Assembly: GCA_027451085.1 (NCBI GenBank)
Contig: DAIDKA010000227.1
Span: 1 to 27,511, forward strand
Length of the DNA: 27,511 nucleotides
Direction: 5' to 3'
Source: Gammaproteobacteria bacterium
GTDB lineage: Bacteria; Pseudomonadota; Gammaproteobacteria; Steroidobacterales; Steroidobacteraceae
Below, one piece after another: positions 22,512 to 27,511 of this stretch. Position numbers and translations under genes: made by a program. The first letter of the stretch is position 1. The number at the start of each line of letters is the position of its first letter. A model generated the notes under the pieces. That model did not search any database. It saw nothing but the letters and a program-made list of their open reading frames with translations, and was not told the origin of the DNA.

Positions 22512-23624
22512 ATGGTCGGATTGAAAAGCTACAGGTCGGCAGGATGGCTGGTGGCAGCAGCCCTCGCAATTCTTGGTCTTGCCTTCAGACATGCCCTTGC
22601 GGCCGTTGTCCAGACCGGCCCCGGGGTCCGGGTCAGCGCTGACGGCACCGTACAGATGCCGGCCATGAGTGTCCCGGTATCGGAATTCCTGAGCCCGGCG
22701 GCCAGGGCCTACCTGGCGCAACACTTGCGCAGCATGCAGGACCCGGCGCAGCTGCAGCAGGTGGCAGGAGTACCCGTCCTGCTGAGGGGCTACCTGAACC
22801 GGCAGCGCGTGTTGTTTCCGGTGGCGAAGACCGACACCCGGATCGCCGGCGTCCACGTGCAGATATACCGCCCCTTGGGCCGGGGCGATCCGGCTAATGC
22901 ACACCGGGTACTCATTGATCTGCACGGCGGCGGGTTCTCAGGCTGCTGGCCCGCGTGCGCTGAGCTGGAGTCCCGGCCGATCGCGGCTCTGGGGCGCATC
23001 GAGGTGATCAGCATTGACTACCGCGAAGCCCCGCAATCGCGCTTTCCTGCGGCGAGCGAAGACGTCGCCCTTGTCTACCGCAAGCTGCTGGAAAGTCATC
23101 GACCGGGCTCCATTGGTATCTATGGCTGCTCCGCGGGCGGAATGCTCACGGGCATGGCCCTGGCGTGGTTCCAGGCGCACGGGCTGCCGGCACCTGGTGC
23201 CGCAGGCGTTCTATGCGCCGGACTTGCCTCCTCTCGGAGTGCTCAGTTCGGCGGTGATGCCACTTACGTCGCATTGCCCTTGGGGGAGGCTCGGCCGGCA
23301 CCTGGCCCGGACTCGCGGACCCACTTCATGCCGGTAGCCGCCAGCTATTTCGCCGGGGTGGATCCGCATAACCCACTGGTGTCCCCCGCCGACTCGCTGC
23401 CGGTGCTCGCAAGGTTCCCGCCCACCCTCATCGTCACCGGGACACGGGGCTTTGAATTCAGCAATGCGGTCTACACCCATACGCGACTGGTCGACGCGGG
23501 CGTCGATGCGGAGTTGCATGTCTGGGAGGGACTATTCCACGGCTTCTTTTACAACCCGGATGTGCCCGAGTCGATGGACTGCTACCGGGTCATCGCGCGC
23601 TTCTTCGAGCGCAGGCTGTCGTAA
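22512..23624 (+). CDS. HSL-type alpha/beta hydrolase (acetyl-esterase-like), acid residue atypical
   Basis: Putative esterase of the hormone-sensitive-lipase/alpha-beta-hydrolase-3 group, 370 aa. The N-terminal hydrophobic stretch (WLVAAALAILGLAFRHALAA, 12-31) is a signal peptide or anchor. The oxyanion motif HGGGF is at 138-142 and nucleophile Ser207 in YGCSAGGML. IDYREAPQSRFPAASED (168-184) is diagnostic of the family, and His343 lies in GLFHGFFYNP. The acid is odd: relatives usually read GTRD at the position where this protein has TGTRGFEFS (Gly313); Glu315 two residues on may substitute. The ATG at 22512 follows GGGGTGAGAC. It lies between the MFS transporter and TonB receptor, with LacI-type operators on both sides, so it belongs to the sucrose/acyl-sugar regulon. 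Confidence 0.85.
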   Translation: MVGLKSYRSAGWLVAAALAILGLAFRHALAAVVQTGPGVRVSADGTVQMPAMSVPVSEFLSPAARAYLAQHLRSMQDPAQLQQVAGVPVLLRGYLNRQRVLFPVAKTDTRIAGVHVQIYRPLGRGDPANAHRVLIDLHGGGFSGCWPACAELESRPIAALGRIEVISIDYREAPQSRFPAASEDVALVYRKLLESHRPGSIGIYGCSAGGMLTGMALAWFQAHGLPAPGAAGVLCAGLASSRSAQFGGDATYVALPLGEARPAPGPDSRTHFMPVAASYFAGVDPHNPLVSPADSLPVLARFPPTLIVTGTRGFEFSNAVYTHTRLVDAGVDAELHVWEGLFHGFFYNPDVPESMDCYRVIARFFERRLS

Positions 23625-23637
23625 CTTTTTTTGTCTG

Positions 23638-23667
23638 GTTGAGCAAACGATTGCGCAGCGGCTCAAC
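23638..23667. promoter_or_regulatory. LacI-type operator upstream of TonB receptor, nested in a longer inverted repeat
   Basis: TGAGCAAACGATTGCGCA (23640-23657) agrees with the other LacI-type sites (central ACG, arms near TGCGCAA/TTGCGCA, two mismatches). It is enclosed by GTTGAGC (23638-23644) and GCTCAAC (23661-23667), a second, wider inverted repeat. It lies 14 bases after the hydrolase stop and about 60 bases before the receptor ATG; a T-run (23625-23632) precedes it. Confidence 0.7.
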
Positions 23668-23719
23668 ACTTCACAGGACGGTGCGCTGTAACGACATCTG
23701 ACAACTTGGGGGGATCCTT

Positions 23720-25294
23720 ATGAAAGTTCAATTAACGGCAGACACGTCGCGGCCGCTGGCCGTAGCGAATGTGCTTGCGACCGTAGGGCTGCTGCTCGCC
23801 AGGGCCGCTGCGGCACAGCAGGCCCCGACAGCGCAGGCCGCCGCTGTCCCACAGAGCAGTGACAACGCCCAGCTGCAGGAGGTCGTTGTCACAGCCGAGC
23901 GCCGCAACGAGAATCTCCAGACCACAGCCATCGCCGCCACCGTGCTGGACGGGGATCAGCTGGCAGGCAAGGGTGTGGTGCAGATCGCCGACCTGCAGAA
24001 TGCCTCGCCGTCCCTGTCCATCACCGACTCCGGCCTGACGGAAAACGTCAATATCCGCGGCATCGGTCTGGACAGCGGCTCACCGTCGGTCGTCCCGGGC
24101 GTCGCGGAGTACCGTGACGGTCTGTGGCAGCCACCCATCGTGGGGACGGACACGCTCTACGACATCGGTAGTGCCGAGGTACTGCGGGGCCCACAGGGTA
24201 CCTTCGTCGGCGCCAATTCCACCGGCGGCGCCATCTTCATCAACAGCCGCAACCCGGACTTCAACGGCCTGCATGGGGACGTTCAAGGCTCGGCCGGCAA
24301 CTACTCGGACTGGGGCTTCCAGGGGGCCGTCAATCTGCCTATCAGCGATGCCTGGGCCGCCCGAATCGCCACCGACATGGAGAGCCGGGATTCATTCTAC
24401 AGCCTGGCAAGTTCCAAGCTGACCCCGGCACCGGCCCAGTTCGGCGAGCCCGGATCGCTGGACGAGAAGAACGTTCGCGCGTCGTTGCTGGGCAAGCCCG
24501 ATGGCGATCTCACAGTGCTGCTGAAGGTCGAAGTCAATGACAAGAGCACCGGTGGATACGCCTACAAGCCCGTCCCCGGAACCGAATATGCCGCCTACGC
24601 CAGCCCCGATCCCTTCACCCTCAACTACGATCACGCCAGTCAGAACGACGAGTTGGCGGTACGCGGCAGTCTCAAGGTCGACTGGGACATCAATGGCAGC
24701 GGTCTTATCCTGCGGTCACTCACGGGCGACCAGTTCATGCGGGTGCGCGACGTGTACGACGAAGATGGTACCTCCTCGCAGCTGCCGGGTCCGCCGGCAC
24801 TCAGCGAAAGCCAGTTGGTCATCGAACGCCCGATCACCCAGGAGTTCAACCTAATCTCCCCGGACACCGGCCGCCTGCAGTGGGTGGCCGGGGCCTACTA
24901 CATGCACGATACCCGCGAGGTTGCCATAGATCTCCAGAGCCAGGCAGTGCCCACGAATATCTACCCCTACCTAACCCAGGTCATCCAGAACGCAGCCAGC
25001 TTCGGCCAGCTGAGCTACAGCATCACCCCGGCGCTGCAGTTGCAGGTCGGCCTGCGCTACACCCACGACTGGAACGAGGAGACCAACGGTTCCGGCACCG
25101 TCATCGATCTGGGCATCCCTGGTACGGCTCCAATTTTCATCAGCGGCGCCGGAATCGAGACCGATTCAGCGACTACCGGCAAGGCCGCTCTGAACTGGAC
25201 CTTGAATGACACCAACTTCCTCTACGCATTTGCGGCGAAGGGCTTCAAGGCCGGCGGGTTCAATGCCGGCGCGGCGGGCCAGTCGATGCGCTGA
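23720..25294 (+). pseudogene. TonB-dependent receptor, 5' portion (reading frame broken near 25270-25294)
   Basis: Outer-membrane gated importer, presumably for the sugar ester or oligosaccharide handled by this locus. The open part has 524 codons. ATG 23720 is preceded by GGGGGGATCCTT. A signal peptide is at about 8-33 (LAVANVLATVGLLLARAAAAQQ), a TonB-box-like EVVVTAERRNENLQ at 54-67, then the plug with VNIRGIGLDSG and the conserved VLRGPQGTFVGANSTGGAIFI. Barrel strands follow up to LYAFAAKGFKAGGFNAGA, a motif normally found about two-thirds to three-quarters through such receptors. The frame then hits TGA at 25292-25294. The remaining barrel continues in another frame. Either a degraded gene, a strain-specific lesion or an assembly error. 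LacI-type operator upstream. Confidence 0.85.
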
Positions 25295-25401
25295 TCCCCG
25301 CCACCGGCCAGTCCTCCCTCGTCAACACCGGGAAATCGACCATCAAGGGCATCGAGTTCGAAGCTCACGGACAGTTCGGCGCTCTGGGTTTTGATGCAGG
25401 C

Positions 25402-25899
25402 ATGGCCTACGTCAATTCGAAACTCGGCGCGGTGAATTTGGTCAATGTCGAGGCATTGCCCCCAGGGGTCAGCGCACAGGCGCTGCCACAGTGTGCGGCC
25501 GCTGCCGCGGGCGCGGGTTGCTTTGATTACAGTCCGTATCTCAGCAGCCTATCCGGCAGCCAGAACCCATACTCTCCACAATGGACGTTCAACGCCGGAC
25601 TGCAATACGTACTCAACCTCGGCGGCTCCTCGACGCTCACCCCGAGGATCAACTACTCTTACATCGGTTCGCAGTGGACGACGCTATTCGAGAGCTATCC
25701 AACCGACTATCTTCGCTCCTACGGGCTGTGGAGCTCTACCATCACCTACGAACACAAGGAATGGCAGGTCCAGCTCTATGGTATGAACCTCGCCAACAAG
25801 ATTTACGTCTCCGGGCAGCTCGCCCCGGGCTCCAATCCGGACAATGAGTTCTTCGGCAACCCGCGGCAGTTTGGAGTGCGGGTCTCGCGCAGCTTCTGA
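25402..25899 (+). pseudogene. TonB-dependent receptor, 3' portion in shifted frame
   Basis: This frame is open from 25210 and carries homologous-looking sequence from about 25290 (ALIPATGQSSL, VNTGKSTIKGIEFEAHGQFG), before its first ATG at 25402. It includes strands such as PQWTFNAGLQYVLNL and PRINYSYIG and ends in FGVRVSRSF with the C-terminal aromatic residue needed for outer-membrane insertion. It completes the beta barrel of the 5' portion. Between GGFNAG of the first frame and VNTGKSTIKG here only about 17 codons remain, where related receptors usually have some 50 (a DYE-type strand pair), so the lesion appears to be a deletion with net frameshift, not a single-base slip. No ribosome site precedes 25402, so it is unlikely to be translated independently. 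Confidence 0.8.
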
Positions 25900-25906
25900 T
25901 CGAGGG

Positions 25907-25927
25907 GCGCCGCCCACGCGGCGGCGC
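25907..25927 (+). terminator. Possible terminator hairpin after the TonB receptor
   Basis: GCGCCGCC (25907-25914) and GGCGGCGC (25920-25927) form a perfect 8-bp GC stem with a five-base loop, eight bases after the receptor stop. No T-tract follows, so intrinsic termination would be weak; it may instead protect the 3' end. Confidence 0.5.
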
Positions 25928-26012
25928 ATTCCCACGCCCCGACCCCACACCGGTCACAGCCGATGCATACATCGCGGCTTGCCGGTGTGGCCTCGGGCAT
26001 CGCCCGCTAAAA

Positions 26013-26030
26013 ATGGAATTGCAGTTCCAT
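26013..26030. promoter_or_regulatory. IclR-like palindrome upstream of dioxygenase gene
   Basis: ATGGAATTGCAGTTCCAT is an 18-bp dyad with one mismatched pair (T/G). The TGGAA...TTCCA arms and spacing resemble operators bound by IclR-family regulators. It lies 62 bases before the dioxygenase ATG in a 193-base intergenic region that otherwise holds only the hairpin at 25907-25927 and no ORF. Confidence 0.5.
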
Positions 26031-26092
26031 TCTTCTTGCCGGATACGCGAGGCGGTTGCTAGCGTCTGTCGTTCACGCACAGGAGATTCGTC

Positions 26093-27016
26093 ATGACAAC
26101 AGCCTCTGCACAGCACCAGCCCCTGGCCGGGACCATCGTCGCCGGCGCGCCATTGCCAAGCTTCCAACACATCGAGGTCGAGCCGCTGAGCGGTGCCTGC
26201 GGCTGTGAAGTCACGGGCGTGGATCTGACTCGTCCGCTGGCGGCGGAGGTTCTTGCCGAGGTGATGCTCGCGTTCGAGCACTTCCTGGTGATCATGTTCC
26301 GCGGGCAGCGCCTCTCTGTAGAGCAGCACAAAGCGTTTTCACGCCATTTCGGCGAGATCACCGAACTGCCCCAGGCACCCACCTATGCCGGCCACAGCGA
26401 CATGCAGGAGGTGCGGCGCGAGGCGGACGAGCCTGAGAGCGTCGTGCCCTCGTTCGAGCACTTCCACACCGACAGCCCGTTCCTGGAGCGTCCGCCACTG
26501 TGTATAGCGATGCGCGCACTGGAGGTCCCGCGCTTCGGCGGCGACACCGCTTTTGCCAACACCTACCTGGTCTACGAGGACCTCTCCGCCGGCCTGAAAC
26601 GGACACTGGAGGGCCTGCAGGTGGTGTATTCGGGCAAGGACATCTGGTCCCGCAATGCCAAGCTCGCTGCAGACAAGCAGCTGCGGCTGCGCGAACACCA
26701 CGGATTCTCGGAGGAGCAGCTGGAAAACATTCATCCGGCGGTGCGCAGCCATCCGCGTACGGGCCGCAAGGGGCTCTACGTCACCAGTGCCTACTTCAAG
26801 CGCTTCGTCGGTTGGTCCGAGGAGGAAAGCCGTGCACTGCTCACCTACCTGCAGTCGCTACCGCAACGCATCCAGTACCACTGCCGCATCCGCTGGCGCC
26901 CGGACACCCTCATCGTGTGGGATAACCGATTCCTGCAGCATCGGGGCATTCATGACTACCGTGGCGAGCGGCGCCATCTTGTCCGGACCACCATCATGGG
27001 CGAACGGCCGCGCTGA
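26093..27016 (+). CDS. TauD/TfdA-family Fe(II)/2-oxoglutarate-dependent dioxygenase
   Basis: Cytoplasmic non-haem iron oxygenase that couples 2-oxoglutarate decarboxylation to hydroxylation of an organic acid, ether or sulfonate; the substrate is not deducible. 307 aa. N-terminal strand VEPLSGACGCEVTGVDLTRPL (28-48) is the usual TauD start. The iron facial triad is His125 and Asp127 in HFHTDSPF plus His283 in VWDNRFLQHRGIHDY; Arg298 in HLVRTTIMG binds the 2-oxoglutarate carboxylate. The family block RFGGDTAFANTY is at 147-158. ATG 26093 follows ACAGGAG at a good distance. It stands behind its own palindrome and a hairpin, so it is probably independent of the sucrose regulon. An MFS transporter follows 14 bases later, suggesting an uptake-plus-oxygenase pair for one substrate. 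Confidence 0.9.
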   Translation: MTTASAQHQPLAGTIVAGAPLPSFQHIEVEPLSGACGCEVTGVDLTRPLAAEVLAEVMLAFEHFLVIMFRGQRLSVEQHKAFSRHFGEITELPQAPTYAGHSDMQEVRREADEPESVVPSFEHFHTDSPFLERPPLCIAMRALEVPRFGGDTAFANTYLVYEDLSAGLKRTLEGLQVVYSGKDIWSRNAKLAADKQLRLREHHGFSEEQLENIHPAVRSHPRTGRKGLYVTSAYFKRFVGWSEEESRALLTYLQSLPQRIQYHCRIRWRPDTLIVWDNRFLQHRGIHDYRGERRHLVRTTIMGERPR

Positions 27017-27030
27017 GCACCGCGCAACTC

Positions 27031-27511
27031 GTGGCTCACACCAGGGAAGCCGGCACGGCCCCGGCACGATCGGGCACATACCCGGCCTATGCGCTCGGCC
27101 TGCTGACACTCATTTCGTCCATCAACTATCTCGATCGCTCCATCCTGGGTCTCGCCTTGCCGCTGATCAAACGCGAGTTCCGGGCATCGGACGCCGCGCT
27201 TGGGCTGGCATCGGGACTGGCGTTCGCACTGTTCTACTCGCTGCTGGGCGTGCCCATCGCCTGGCTCGCGGACCGCTGGAGCCGGCGCAACATCATCGCA
27301 ATTGGCCTGGCATTCTGGAGTCTGATGACCGTCGTCACGGGCATGGTCGGCAATATCTGGCAGTTGGCAGGGGCCCGCTTCCTGATGGGCGCGGGCGAGG
27401 CCTGCGGCATCGCACCCTCCAGCTCGATGATCTCGGACCTGTACCGTGAATCGCGCCGGCCGCTGGCGCTTGCGGTGTTCGGGCTCGCCAGCTCGCTTTC
27501 GGCCCTGGTGT
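27031..27511 (+). CDS. MFS transporter, N-terminal part (runs off window)
   Basis: Open to the window end (160 codons seen). Translation gives YPAYALGLLTLISSINYLDRSILGLALPLIKREF-type sequence (first membrane segment with the NYLDR signature of spinster/anion:cation-symporter-like MFS proteins), SDAALGLASGLAFALFYSLLGVPIAWLADRWSRRN (TM2 and the loop-2/3 motif), then GARFLMGAGEACGIAPSSSMI in TM4. The start is uncertain: GTG at 27031 is the first acceptable codon after the dioxygenase stop, with no clear ribosome site; translational coupling is possible. It most likely imports the substrate of the adjacent dioxygenase. Confidence 0.8.
   Translation, partial: MAHTREAGTAPARSGTYPAYALGLLTLISSINYLDRSILGLALPLIKREFRASDAALGLASGLAFALFYSLLGVPIAWLADRWSRRNIIAIGLAFWSLMTVVTGMVGNIWQLAGARFLMGAGEACGIAPSSSMISDLYRESRRPLALAVFGLASSLSALV

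Noticed and set aside
25270..25300. Programmed frameshift in the TonB receptor
   Set aside because: No slippery heptamer or pause structure is evident, and about 30 or more codons of expected barrel are also missing, which favours a deletion or assembly fault.
23720..25899. Mobile-element insertion as the cause of the receptor break
   Set aside because: No transposase fragment, inverted repeats or extra DNA is present; sequence is missing, not added.

Overview
The window is high-GC, densely packed chromosomal DNA from a proteobacterium. The pseudo-complete TonB-dependent receptor, Tat- and Sec-exported esterases and the AraA-type sugar dehydrogenase suggest an outer-membrane, carbohydrate-scavenging gammaproteobacterium (Steroidobacter/Nevskia/Xanthomonas-like) or an alphaproteobacterium. 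That placement is inference from gene style only; there is no rRNA or tRNA in the window. No mobile element, CRISPR array or RNA gene was seen, and no gene-free stretch exceeds about 200 bases.

Left half (1-10825): an L-arabinose utilisation locus. A minus-strand operon (galM-type epimerase, IlvD/Edd pentonate dehydratase, GH51 alpha-L-arabinofuranosidase, tannase/feruloyl-esterase start) diverges from a FucP-type sugar permease. A convergent SMP-30 lactonase in turn diverges from a three-gene plus-strand operon: alpha-ketoglutarate semialdehyde dehydrogenase, GguC/AraD1-type FAH-fold dehydratase, and Gfo/Idh L-arabinose 1-dehydrogenase. Together these supply every step of the non-phosphorylating (Weimberg-type) route: arabinoside -> L-arabinose -> arabinonolactone -> arabonate -> 2-keto-3-deoxy-arabonate -> alpha-ketoglutarate semialdehyde -> alpha-ketoglutarate. 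The two divergent promoters, and a third in front of the next esterase, share a TACTCAGACA-type motif. No regulator gene lies in this half.

Middle (10826-13749): a Tat-exported type-B carboxylesterase and an exported alpha/beta hydrolase. They sit behind an AT-rich 64-bp island bounded by 12-bp inverted arms.

Right half (13801-25899): a sucrose-centred locus rich in esterases. Going right to left on the minus strand are sucrose phosphorylase, a tannase-family esterase with an intact CS-D-HC motif, a ROK fructokinase, a LacI-type repressor, a GDSL esterase and a DUF3237 protein. Tannase, ROK, LacI and GDSL genes overlap by 4 bases each. Divergent on the plus strand are an MFS transporter, an HSL-type hydrolase and a TonB-dependent receptor that carries a frameshift/deletion. 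Palindromes of the type TGCGCAAACGTTTGCGCA occur in all four intergenic promoter gaps of this half and nowhere else that I found. This looks like a LacI regulon. My main hypothesis is that the locus imports and de-acylates acylated sucrose (sucrose esters of phenolic or short-chain acids), then splits the sucrose by phosphorolysis and phosphorylates the fructose.

Right edge (26093-27511): a TauD/TfdA-type Fe(II)/2-oxoglutarate dioxygenase behind an IclR-like palindrome, followed by the start of an MFS transporter cut by the window end.
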